Of a DNA stretch of 64,000 bases, positions 28,612 to 37,309 are shown piece after piece. Position numbers and translations under genes: made by a program. Origin of the DNA: Ignavibacteria bacterium (GTDB lineage: Bacteria; Bacteroidota; Ignavibacteria; Ch128b); the NCBI GenBank assembly GCA_013177855.1, contig JABLYA010000001.1:853231-917230 (forward strand). Direction: 5' to 3'. Under the pieces are notes generated by a model that was given only the letters and a program-made list of their open reading frames with translations, was not told the origin of the DNA and ran no database searches. Every line of letters starts with the position of its first letter. The first letter of the stretch is position 1.

Positions 28612-29462
28612 ATCAGAAAATTTATTACGAAGTAACGATCAAAACTTTTCCATTCGTACCAGAATTGATTACTGGTATTGTAATGCTTCTTGACTTAATA
28701 GGAATTGAAGAAAATGACAACGAATTAGTCTGTTATTTCGAAAAGTTCAATGAAGAAGATTACAATTTCTTGACGAACGCTCTGAACAATCTCAAAAAAG
28801 AATCAATAATCGAAAGATTTGAAATTTATCAATCAACCCTCGAGCAAAAAAACTGGAACGAAGAATGGGAAAAAACTATTCAACCAATTAAAGTCAGTGA
28901 TAAAATTGTTATAAAACCTTCATTTCGAGATTATCAAAAACAAAACGACGAGATTGTAATTACAATTGACCCCAAAATGTCATTTGGAACCGGTTATCAT
29001 CAATCTACTCGTCTAATGCTCAGGTTAATGGAGAAGTATGTAAAACCAGGAACAAAGATTCTTGATATTGGAACAGGAACAGGCATTTTAGCCATTGCCG
29101 CAATAAAACTTGGTGCAGATTTCGCTGTCACCTGCGACAACGATGAGAATGTGAAAGATAATGTGATTGAAAAGTTCGAAAAAAATGATGTAAAAGATAA
29201 ATGTTCTTTCATTGTTGGAACTATCAATGAAATTACTGAAACAGGATTTGATTTAATTTTAGCAAATATCCAGAAAAACATTTTGATGGACATTGCTGAA
29301 GAAATTCAAAAAAGAATTAAGAAAGGCGGATTTATAATTTTATCGGGATTATTGATAGAAGATCAGAAAGAAATAATTGAAAAGTATGAATCACTCGGCT
29401 GTAAGCTAATTGAAATTTTAATCGAAGATGAATGGATTGGAGTCGTTCTGGTAAAGAATTGA
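28608..29462 (+). CDS. prmA: Ribosomal protein L11 methyltransferase
   Basis: 284 residues. The N-terminal substrate-recognition domain ends in the conserved WNEEWEKTIQP, and the SAM-binding domain has the motif LDIGTGTGILAIAAIKLGA (about 150-168) and the NIQ-type catalytic loop LILANIQKN. Methylates ribosomal protein L11 in the cytoplasm. Followed by a bidirectional terminator. Confidence 0.93.
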   Translation: MNQKIYYEVTIKTFPFVPELITGIVMLLDLIGIEENDNELVCYFEKFNEEDYNFLTNALNNLKKESIIERFEIYQSTLEQKNWNEEWEKTIQPIKVSDKIVIKPSFRDYQKQNDEIVITIDPKMSFGTGYHQSTRLMLRLMEKYVKPGTKILDIGTGTGILAIAAIKLGADFAVTCDNDENVKDNVIEKFEKNDVKDKCSFIVGTINEITETGFDLILANIQKNILMDIAEEIQKRIKKGGFIILSGLLIEDQKEIIEKYESLGCKLIEILIEDEWIGVVLVKN

Positions 29463-29502
29463 AGAATTGGTTGAAATAAACTTATTTATTTTTAACTCTA
29501 AC

Positions 29503-29545
29503 AAAAAAAGCCTTCAAACTATCTTCAGTTTGAAGGCTTTCGTTA
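29503..29545. terminator. Bidirectional terminator between prmA and the T9SS metalloprotease
   Basis: Perfect 14-bp stem AAAGCCTTCAAACT / AGTTTGAAGGCTTT (29507-29520 and 29527-29540) with a six-base loop. The A run on the left gives T on the minus strand; the plus side has a weaker T-rich tail. Confidence 0.88.
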
Positions 29546-29561
29546 TTTTTTAATGATGAGC

Positions 29562-32117
29562 TTACTTCAACAAAGTCATTTTTTTAGTCTGAACAAAATC
29601 ATTAACTCTGAGTGAATAAACATAAACTCCGCTCGGCAGTTTACTTGCATTAAAATTAATCTCATATCTTCCAGCTTGTTGCTTTTCATTTACAAGAGTT
29701 GTGATCTCCTGCCCAATTAAATTATAGATTTTTAATTGTACCAAACCATCTTCTTTCAATTGATACGAAATTAAAGTAGAAGGATTGAATGGATTTGGAA
29801 AGTTTTGATAAAGCTCGTAAGTGGCAGGAAGATTTTCAAGTTCAATTCGAAGCTTCGAGTAGTTATCTTTAATTACAATTTCATTCCCTTTTGATTTTCC
29901 AACTAAATCTCCTGTAACTGGATCGTAAATTTTAAGAGCTCCATCCAAATTTTCTGATTTAATTTTAAGGATTGAATTAATTCCCTGCAATGAAACCAGA
30001 TAACTTTTTTGGTCTAATGCCTCAACAAAAGAATTACTCTCAAATCGAACATCAAAAATTTGAGATGGAGGTATTGGCGGTAATTCAAAATAGCGTTGAT
30101 AAGATTTTTCAGTCAAATATAAAATACTTTCATTACCTGCATCATCAGAAAAGATTATTCTTGGAGAAGAATTTAATTCATTCAAAAGTTGAATTAAATC
30201 AATTTGGCTACTTGAATAATTCTCTTTCGAAAAAGTTGATGGAATAGACATCGTTCCATTTGCAGAGACTTTTACCCAGTAACCTTTTCCTTTTTCAAGA
30301 GTTGTGGCTGTTTGGTAACCATTGTTATATCCATAGAATAAAGATGAAATTATATTTGGCGGATTCGTTGTAATGTTTCCAATTGGAATATTATTATGCA
30401 ATGGACCAATTATATTCCATCCATTTTTTACATTAATTTGAATTGAGCTTTGCGGAGTTCCTGTCAAATTTTTATTCAATGGTTGATTGAATTTCAACCA
30501 ATAACCTTTTCCAAGCTCAGCAGTAACAGCTATCTGATATCCATTATCATAATAATATGCATTAGAAGTCGCTTCTGGAAAGATTGATGAAAAGTTCATA
30601 TTAGAAAGAGTAATCGGCACGCTCAATAAATTCCACCCTGCATTTAAACTCACAGATGTTGAAAATGAAGTTTGCTCAGTGATCGAGTAAGTAAAAGTTG
30701 GTCCTGTATTTCCTGATACAACTGCAACACAAAGTCCCGCATATGAAAGTTGATTATTCGGAATTGGAATCAAGTAGCTACCATCGTTATTTGCATCAAG
30801 AGGAATCTCAAAAGATTGGACAAGTCCTGATGTATTGCGAGTTACCACTGTTACTTTAAAAATGTGCGGAGAATTAGCACCATTAAAGTTAATCATTAAA
30901 TTATTTGAATTTGAAGGTGGATTAACTCTAATGAAATTGGCAGAATATTTTGTGATTGAACAGTTGCTTCCATTGTAAGGATAAGAAGTTACAGTTGCGC
31001 AGAGTGCGGCGAGTGGATACTGTGCTGCTTCACCATATCCGGGATGTGTAGTAGTTGCTCTCGAGTTAGTTAAAAAATTCCAGACAACATATTCTCTAAA
31101 TGCATTTTGAAAATTTGATGAATAAAAAGTTGAAAGAACATAATTGAAAGTTGAAAACATATTCTCAGATGGATTGGATTGCCTTCGCTGCCATATTCTT
31201 TTATTTATATTGACTTCAAATTTTTCACTCAAGAAATGCATCCAGTTACAATCTTCGTAACCACTTCCCGCATCAAGTGATTGACCTGGCGAAGTAAAAG
31301 GCGAGCCAGATGAAGTAATGTAATTGTAATAATCATTTACATAATCATAAGCAATATCTTCCATCCAGGTTGCATCGAGCTCGATATACCAGGAAGGTTC
31401 ATTCCAGTAATTATACATAATCTGAGTTGCATGTTTGAATTCATGAGCAGCTGTTACTTTTGCTGCACCTTTCACATTCCCTTCAGGATCTTGATTAGGC
31501 GGAAAACCAACAAAATTTCTGTGCATTACAATTCTCGTTAACTGTCCGCTTACAACTGTTGTATAACCATAAGCGCTCATCTCTTCAAATCCGATTTGAT
31601 ATTTGCCTGTTCCGATTGGAGGAGGTAAAAATCCAAGCGTATCCATTTCAAATGCCCAGCTATAATCGAAATAACTTGCGACCCACTCGACGTAATCTGG
31701 AACTCCGTTGCCATTGTTATCAGCAGTGGGAACTGCATTTGGACCTGTTGTCTCGTAAGTTAAGCGAAATTTTCCTCCTGGTGAATCGTAAGTGAATGCA
31801 GTTGGTGAATTTAGTTTTTCTGGATTTATAAAAGATTCAATTTCATCAATTGCGGATTGATCAAGCAGGTGTTTATTTCTTTGATACTCAATTATCAATG
31901 ATGTTGCGCATTTGACTGGATAATCGTTTTCAAATCTAAATCGTTTATCCAGCTTCTGTTTATTGAATATGAAATAAAATTTATTTAGGAGATTTTCCTG
32001 GTAAGAAATTTTTCCTTCTTCATAAAATTTCTGAATCAAATTGAAACCTTTTGACTCAAAGTTATCGGCAAAAAGGAGTGTAGAAATTGAGAGTAATATA
32101 ATTAAAAAGAATTTCAT
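29562..32117 (-). CDS. Secreted putative zinc metalloprotease with T9SS sorting domain
   Basis: 851 residues. Signal peptide (about 1-18), a propeptide-like stretch, then a domain with AAHEFKHATQ (about residue 225), an HExxH-like zinc site (HEFKH), and WMEDIAYDY downstream as a possible third ligand. Two repeated GWNLLSVP/GWNIIGP modules with YxNGYQ(I/T)A...GKGYW follow (about 490-625). The C-terminus is a type A T9SS sorting domain (YQNFPNPFNPSTLISY, about 770, ending KKMTLLK). Expected to be exported across the outer membrane and surface-anchored or released. Substrate unknown. Confidence 0.82.
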   Translation of the reverse strand: MKFFLIILLSISTLLFADNFESKGFNLIQKFYEEGKISYQENLLNKFYFIFNKQKLDKRFRFENDYPVKCATSLIIEYQRNKHLLDQSAIDEIESFINPEKLNSPTAFTYDSPGGKFRLTYETTGPNAVPTADNNGNGVPDYVEWVASYFDYSWAFEMDTLGFLPPPIGTGKYQIGFEEMSAYGYTTVVSGQLTRIVMHRNFVGFPPNQDPEGNVKGAAKVTAAHEFKHATQIMYNYWNEPSWYIELDATWMEDIAYDYVNDYYNYITSSGSPFTSPGQSLDAGSGYEDCNWMHFLSEKFEVNINKRIWQRRQSNPSENMFSTFNYVLSTFYSSNFQNAFREYVVWNFLTNSRATTTHPGYGEAAQYPLAALCATVTSYPYNGSNCSITKYSANFIRVNPPSNSNNLMINFNGANSPHIFKVTVVTRNTSGLVQSFEIPLDANNDGSYLIPIPNNQLSYAGLCVAVVSGNTGPTFTYSITEQTSFSTSVSLNAGWNLLSVPITLSNMNFSSIFPEATSNAYYYDNGYQIAVTAELGKGYWLKFNQPLNKNLTGTPQSSIQINVKNGWNIIGPLHNNIPIGNITTNPPNIISSLFYGYNNGYQTATTLEKGKGYWVKVSANGTMSIPSTFSKENYSSSQIDLIQLLNELNSSPRIIFSDDAGNESILYLTEKSYQRYFELPPIPPSQIFDVRFESNSFVEALDQKSYLVSLQGINSILKIKSENLDGALKIYDPVTGDLVGKSKGNEIVIKDNYSKLRIELENLPATYELYQNFPNPFNPSTLISYQLKEDGLVQLKIYNLIGQEITTLVNEKQQAGRYEINFNASKLPSGVYVYSLRVNDFVQTKKMTLLK

Positions 32118-32250
32118 AAATCCTCCTGGTTTTGATTTCTTTAATTTTGAACATCACCAATAAATTCAGACGATGCCCAACAAATTTATTAATCAATCTC
32201 AAAAGTCTCAAAAGTAAAAATTATCAACCCAATAAAATTTTTGACATAAT

Positions 32251-32287
32251 AAAAAACGGAGCCCGAGTAAAACTTAAGGCTCCGTTT
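32251..32287 (-). terminator. Terminator of the DUF6600-like gene
   Basis: Perfect 10-bp stem AAACGGAGCC / GGCTCCGTTT (32254-32263 and 32278-32287) with a 14-base loop, followed on the minus strand by a T run, 31 bases past the stop at 32318. Confidence 0.88.
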
Positions 32288-32317
32288 GATTTTGAGAGAG
32301 AGAATTTGAAAAAGTTT

Positions 32318-33604
32318 TTACCGTCGCTCTTCTCTGGAACGAGTATTTTCTAAAACCCTCTTACGATTATCTTCTCGATTTGGTTCAATCCTTTGATTTC
32401 TTTGTTCAGGTAAATTTCTTATTTGCTCTCTTCTAAATTCTGGAGTTGATCTTTCAATTCGTCTCTCCTGTATCTCATTTCTCGAGTCTACTTCTTCCTT
32501 TCTTCTTTGAAATTCATATTGGTCAATTTTCGGTTCATAAGTTCGTTTATCAACTTCAATTTTTCTTTCTCTGGGTTGCAAATCAGGCTTTCTCTCAATT
32601 TCTAATCTTCCGCGAATATTTTCTTCTCTACTTCTTTGATAATTCTGATCCCTTGAATTCCTCTCATCTCTCTCTATACTTCGATCAAAATCATTTATTC
32701 TTTCATTTCTCTCATACCTTTGAGAAGACTCTAAATTTCTGTCTCTTGATTTGAAATCGATATTTGTTCTCTGAGTTTGAATTTTATCAACTTCGAGAGA
32801 AATATTTCTCTCAGCTTTTCTGAATTTATATTCCACATCTCGATTTATTTCTCTATCATCTGGCTTGTAAATTATAACTCGATTATCTCTCTCATTAAAC
32901 TTTCTTTCAGAAAAATCACGAAGTCGAGTTGTCTCTTCAATTCTAGCTTCAATAATTCTCCCGCCTTTTCTTTCCACGAAATCTCTTTCGATGCCTGAAT
33001 TAATAATTCTATCTCCTTCGTAACGATATCTTACTGAATGTCGAGAGTCTGAATAAATTCTATACTTATACTTCGGTCCGACTACATACTTATGAACTTC
33101 ATATCCAGAGAAATATCTAATTGGAACAAAATTCCAATAATAGTATGGTGAATACCATCTTACTGAATAATGAATTCCAATAGTTATCGATACTCTTGCA
33201 TAAGGCGGAAGCGGTGCCCATCCAATGTAAGCATCAGAATATCGCCATTCTACCCAAGCAGGTGCCCATTCATAATCTGGAATCCAGATCCAGCCATAAT
33301 AATCATCATAATACCATCTTCCATAATGATAAACCGCCCACCCGAACGGTTCAAATGAGTCCCAATACCAGCCATAAGGAGTCCAGACCCATCTTCCAAT
33401 CAAGTATGGAGACCATCCAGCTCTTACATATAAGGGCCTCCACGCGTAAACTCCATAATCAATCTCAATCCATTCGCCATAAGGTTGAAGTGAAGTGTAA
33501 AAAATTGTGAATGTAACTCTTGCATAAGGTGCTGGATTTTTAGCTTCTGAAATCGAAAAGCTTAATCCAAGAATTAATGTTATTAGAAGAATTAGTTTTT
33601 TCAT
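32318..33604 (-). CDS. Secreted Tyr/Trp-rich (DUF6600-like) protein with Arg/Glu-rich tail
   Basis: 428 residues from the ATG at 33604 (GAGG ribosome binding site); a start at 33616 is possible. Signal peptide to about residue 22. Residues about 30-180 are full of repeated YGxW(Y/V)W and WAPAW-type motifs (for example GWAVYHYGRWYYDD), matching the repeats seen in DUF6600-type proteins. The remaining 230 residues are almost only Arg, Glu, Asp, Asn, Ile and Ser, predicted disordered or helical. Likely a periplasmic or surface structural protein; function unknown. Confidence 0.7.
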   Translation of the reverse strand: MKKLILLITLILGLSFSISEAKNPAPYARVTFTIFYTSLQPYGEWIEIDYGVYAWRPLYVRAGWSPYLIGRWVWTPYGWYWDSFEPFGWAVYHYGRWYYDDYYGWIWIPDYEWAPAWVEWRYSDAYIGWAPLPPYARVSITIGIHYSVRWYSPYYYWNFVPIRYFSGYEVHKYVVGPKYKYRIYSDSRHSVRYRYEGDRIINSGIERDFVERKGGRIIEARIEETTRLRDFSERKFNERDNRVIIYKPDDREINRDVEYKFRKAERNISLEVDKIQTQRTNIDFKSRDRNLESSQRYERNERINDFDRSIERDERNSRDQNYQRSREENIRGRLEIERKPDLQPRERKIEVDKRTYEPKIDQYEFQRRKEEVDSRNEIQERRIERSTPEFRREQIRNLPEQRNQRIEPNREDNRKRVLENTRSREERR

Positions 33605-33850
33605 TTTAAGCCTCATTGATTTTCATAACATAACTCAACAGCTGTGCCTGAATAACTTTATCAAATAAATCTAAAAAATTCATAATTCCCCCTGTTTGAT
33701 AAGAATAAGTTGTACATTCAAATAAACAGTAAGATGAATTTTAAGAACAAAATCAAAAACGAGTACGAAAATTTGGAAGATGAGACATAAAAAAATTCAG
33801 AATGTTTATAAAAGGAAAAGCCCAGTTCTAATTTTCTTTTAAGTGGGTGA

Positions 33851-34654
33851 TTAAATATTTAATTCAAACACTTGATCAAAATAGTTTTCATGATTGTAAT
33901 TCCTTTCAATAAATTTAATGTTGTTATTGTAATCAACTAGAATTATTGTTGTTGATCTCGTTCCATATATTTCGCTTTTTATAAAAATTGAAGAAAGTAA
34001 CCTCTCTCTTTCAATTCCAACTCCCGTATCTGGAAGCAACTCGTCATCAAATTGAGAATTATCAGTAAATAATTCGAATAAATCATCGATAAGATTATTT
34101 GAATTCTGGATAATATCAGAAAATCTGAGTTTTGCCCAGTGCACCTTGGGCCAGGGAATATCTAAAAAATTATTGCTTAAACCGTGTATTCCATTTGAAA
34201 TCAATTCAAACCTATTATCCACATTTGTGAAGTAATACAGTTCATCGAAGTTGCCAAAAATTAAATTGAAAGGATTAAAATTCTTTGAATTAGAAAATAG
34301 AAAATCAATAAAATCTCTAAAACGAGTTTCTGTTTTAGCAAAGGGAAAATTTGACTGAAGAAAATCAGCAACAAGTTTACCACGAGACCAGAGTTCTGGA
34401 TTTTCTTTGAAATGATAAAAGTCTCTAAAATTTGTTATCACCGCAAAATCTCCAGCAGGAATTGAATCACTCCTTTCAATTGTAACTCCAAGCCAGGTTC
34501 CATTTGATTTCAGATCAATTCCAGATAAAATTTTTACATCATCACCCCAGATCGATGCTGGTTTAGTTGGTCTTGAGTAAAATTCGTCTCGATTCCCAGC
34601 AAATATGAATTTATATTCTGGATGGGATTTCAAAGCAAAAACCAGAACACACAT
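33851..34654 (-). CDS. NRDE family protein (TANGO2-like)
   Basis: 267 residues from the ATG at 34654, so that Met-Cys begins the protein; the family has a conserved N-terminal Cys (MCVLVFA) and the name-giving GNRDEFYSRPT (about 20-30). GTRSTTIILVDY and the TWLGV block are also conserved. The Cys suggests an Ntn-hydrolase-like enzyme, but the substrate is unknown. Starts two bases after the stop of the upstream short-chain dehydrogenase. Confidence 0.85.
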   Translation of the reverse strand: MCVLVFALKSHPEYKFIFAGNRDEFYSRPTKPASIWGDDVKILSGIDLKSNGTWLGVTIERSDSIPAGDFAVITNFRDFYHFKENPELWSRGKLVADFLQSNFPFAKTETRFRDFIDFLFSNSKNFNPFNLIFGNFDELYYFTNVDNRFELISNGIHGLSNNFLDIPWPKVHWAKLRFSDIIQNSNNLIDDLFELFTDNSQFDDELLPDTGVGIERERLLSSIFIKSEIYGTRSTTIILVDYNNNIKFIERNYNHENYFDQVFELNI

Positions 34655-34656
34655 AA

Positions 34657-35439
34657 TCAATCTTTCGAGTTGAACTTATGTAGAATTGAAAGTATGAAAG
34701 ACTCAGGAGCAAACCTTACAATTTTAGTCCCAACTTTATTCATAAATCCTGGAATTACAACTTTCTTACCTTTCATTAAACCTTTATAACCAACTCTGGC
34801 AACTCTTTCCGCTGACATATAAGGAATTAATTTTGAACGCTCAAGATTAATATTTTCCATTCGAGCTCGTTTCTGAAATTCTGTTTTTGTTGGTCCCGGA
34901 CACAATGCAGTTACCGTTATACCTTTATCTTTCAATTCTTTATAAAGTGCTTTTGAAAATGATAGAACAAATGCTTTTGTTGCATAATAAACCGCCATAT
35001 TTGGACCGGGCTGAAATGCTGCTGTGGAAGCAACATTCAAAATTTTACCACTGCCTCGTTTAATCATTGATGGAAGAATTAAACCTGTTAAATGAACAAG
35101 TGAAGTAATATTTACCTGAATCATATCAAGTTGATCTTTTAAGTCTAATTCAGCAAAAGGACCTAACAAACCAAATCCAGCATTGTTTACAAGAACATCA
35201 ATTTCAATTTTATCATACACTAACTCATCAAAGATTTCTTTAGGAGCTTCTGGATTTGATAAATCTTTTACTAATGTTTTTATTCTGATATTATTTTCAC
35301 GTTTTAGTTCCGATTCAATTTCGTTGAGTCTTTCTCTGTTTCGTGCAACAAGCACAAGGTTATATTTTTCATTTGCAAAAATTTTTGACAGCTCATAGCC
35401 GATCCCAAATGAGGCTCCAGTAATAAGTGCTGTTTTCAT
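34657..35439 (-). CDS. Short-chain dehydrogenase/reductase
   Basis: 260 residues. Cofactor motif TGASFGIG (about 7-14), the NNAG block (about 85) and the catalytic Ser plus YYATK (Tyr-x3-Lys, about 155-160) are intact. The C-terminus is basic, and the protein resembles the DltE-like group of short-chain dehydrogenases. Substrate not predictable. Co-transcribed with the NRDE gene. Confidence 0.88.
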   Translation of the reverse strand: MKTALITGASFGIGYELSKIFANEKYNLVLVARNRERLNEIESELKRENNIRIKTLVKDLSNPEAPKEIFDELVYDKIEIDVLVNNAGFGLLGPFAELDLKDQLDMIQVNITSLVHLTGLILPSMIKRGSGKILNVASTAAFQPGPNMAVYYATKAFVLSFSKALYKELKDKGITVTALCPGPTKTEFQKRARMENINLERSKLIPYMSAERVARVGYKGLMKGKKVVIPGFMNKVGTKIVRFAPESFILSILHKFNSKD

Positions 35440-35515
35440 AAATCCTTTCCAGATTTTGTTTGTAATAATTACTTTTGTGTAAGTTTATTAAAAAGCATTT
35501 TCATTTAAAAGCAAT

Positions 35516-36706
35516 ATGCATATAAAAAAGTTCAGAAATGAATATCTGGCTCTGATAATTTCATCTATTATAACCTTAATACTCTTTTTGAAAATTGATA
35601 CATTGGATTATAATCACCCGCATTTTAAACTTTACTGGGATCATCACAAATATTTATGGATGGCTCTTCACAATCTGGATTTTCATATCGCTCCATTTTG
35701 TTGGAGAATATTTGTTCCTTTCATTGCATCAATTCTACCTTTTGAAATCTCGATTAATTTCAAAATCATTTCTCTTCTGTCAGTCGCATTAACGGGATTT
35801 TTCGTTTTTAAGATTGGACAGAAATTATTCAATGAGACCCTATCATCATTTGCGTTAATGTTCGCTTATTTTTCTATAAGTTATGTTAGCAAATTTGTAA
35901 TTTATGACTACTGGCTGCCCGATGCTTTTGCTTATCTATTGATCACATTAAGTATTTATCTAATTCTTATTAAAAATGATTTTTTATTTTTAGTTGTAAT
36001 AATTCTTGGTGCTTTAACAAAGGAAACGGTTCTATTTGTTCTGCCTCTTTATTATACATTCAATGCAACCAGATTTTTTGATATAAAAATATTGAAAAAG
36101 ACAATTATCATCTCAATCTTACCTCTAATAATTTTTATAGCTGTAAGAATTCTAATTCCGCCATTAAATGATGATCTCAACTATCTTAACTCAATTGCAC
36201 CTCAACTTAGAATTGTCCAATTTGATGAAAGTACATATAATTTGAAATATTTAATTCATAAAATTGGATTAAAGCGATTAAACGAGTTTTCACTTTCCTT
36301 CCTTTACAGAATTACCATTTATTCATTTCTTATACATTTCATATTTGCCTTTATTGGTTTGTTTAATGCTGGAATGATGTTTTTAAAATTTCTTCCCTTT
36401 ATAATTCTATCCTATCTACAAATATTCTTTGCAATAAATGAAGAACGATTGGTAGTCGCAGCATTTATTCCAATAATAGTTCTTTCCATAATTGGACAAC
36501 AGAAAATTTTCTCAAGACTCGGAAGTTTTAAAATTCCAATTCTAACTTTAAATCTTATTTTACTTCTAACTATAATTCCATCCGGTCTATTTTATGGAAG
36601 TTGGTTAATTATACGACAAATCTTTTTAAGTTTAGTGATTTACATCATTACCTTAGTTACGATTAAAATTAAACTTAAATATTTTTCTACTCGCAACAAC
36701 TATTAA
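35516..36706 (+). CDS. Polytopic membrane protein, function unknown
   Basis: 396 residues with about ten hydrophobic segments and short loops; an early loop holds WDHHKYLWMALHN and FCWRIFVPF. The layout resembles GT-C-type integral membrane glycosyltransferases and related lipid-carrier enzymes, but no catalytic motif can be confirmed. Divergent from the short-chain dehydrogenase gene. Confidence 0.55.
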   Translation: MHIKKFRNEYLALIISSIITLILFLKIDTLDYNHPHFKLYWDHHKYLWMALHNLDFHIAPFCWRIFVPFIASILPFEISINFKIISLLSVALTGFFVFKIGQKLFNETLSSFALMFAYFSISYVSKFVIYDYWLPDAFAYLLITLSIYLILIKNDFLFLVVIILGALTKETVLFVLPLYYTFNATRFFDIKILKKTIIISILPLIIFIAVRILIPPLNDDLNYLNSIAPQLRIVQFDESTYNLKYLIHKIGLKRLNEFSLSFLYRITIYSFLIHFIFAFIGLFNAGMMFLKFLPFIILSYLQIFFAINEERLVVAAFIPIIVLSIIGQQKIFSRLGSFKIPILTLNLILLLTIIPSGLFYGSWLIIRQIFLSLVIYIITLVTIKIKLKYFSTRNNY

Positions 36707-36721
36707 TACCTTCCAATAATT

Positions 36722-36743
36722 CTTGATATTTATAAATATCAAG
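36722..36743. promoter_or_regulatory. Palindromic operator 1 of sulfur operon 1
   Basis: Perfect 22-bp palindrome with the 20-bp core TTGATATTTATAAATATCAA flanked by C and G. It lies about 150 bases ahead of the first MerR-type gene. The same sequence recurs three more times in the window, only before the two MerR-type genes, so it is the likely binding site of those regulators. Confidence 0.75.
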
Positions 36744-36843
36744 TTTGAGAAACCAATCAATTAATTTTCACAATATTGAAAAGATAATACCATACAATTA
36801 ACAATTTTTGGTGTTTTTGTTCTTTTTTTCACTGGCAAGGATG

Positions 36844-36863
36844 TTGAGATTTATAAATATCAA
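36844..36863. promoter_or_regulatory. Palindromic operator 2 of sulfur operon 1
   Basis: TTGAGATTTATAAATATCAA, one mismatch from the 20-bp core. It ends 20 bases before the MerR start at 36884, so a bound regulator would overlap the promoter or leader, as expected for MerR autoregulation. Confidence 0.65.
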
Positions 36864-36883
36864 TTTTTTGGAAAGTATTGAAA

Positions 36884-37309
36884 ATGGAACAGTCATATAA
36901 AATAAGCGAAGTTGCAGAAATACTGGGAATTTCAATTCATACTTTAAGAATGTACGAAAAAGAAGGTTTAATAATACCCGAAAAAGGAGAAAATAACCAG
37001 CGTAGATATACAGAAAATGATATTAATCGATTAAGGTGTATTAGAAGATCAATAAATGAACATAAAATCAGCATCCGAGGCTTAAAAGTAATTTATTCAC
37101 TCATCCCCTGCTGGGAAATCATTAAGTGTTCGGAAGAAGATAGAAAAAATTGTCCCGCCTATGTTTCAACTACAAAACCTTGCTGGATGACAAAAGGGAA
37201 GGAAACAGTATGCGGAAATTTGAGCTGCCGTGAATGTGAAGTCTATAAAACACTGAGTGACTGCACTAAAGTTAAAGACATAATTAAGAAAACTCGGAGT
37301 GTCAGATGA
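36884..37309 (+). CDS. MerR-family regulator with eight-cysteine C-terminal domain (copy 1)
   Basis: 141 residues from the ATG at 36884 (GGAAAG ribosome binding site; the upstream in-frame TTG is unlikely). Residues about 5-75 are a MerR DNA-binding domain (YKISEVAEILGISIHTLRMYEKEGLI...RRYTENDINRLRCI). The C-terminal part, about 80-140, has eight Cys with spacing C-x5-C-x7-C-x9-C-x9-C-x4-C-x2-C-x8-C and two CW pairs, identical to the second copy at 46575. Likely senses a sulfur species, metal or redox state. Overlaps the oxidoreductase gene by 4 bases, so it is the first gene of the operon it probably controls. Confidence 0.82.
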   Translation: MEQSYKISEVAEILGISIHTLRMYEKEGLIIPEKGENNQRRYTENDINRLRCIRRSINEHKISIRGLKVIYSLIPCWEIIKCSEEDRKNCPAYVSTTKPCWMTKGKETVCGNLSCRECEVYKTLSDCTKVKDIIKKTRSVR

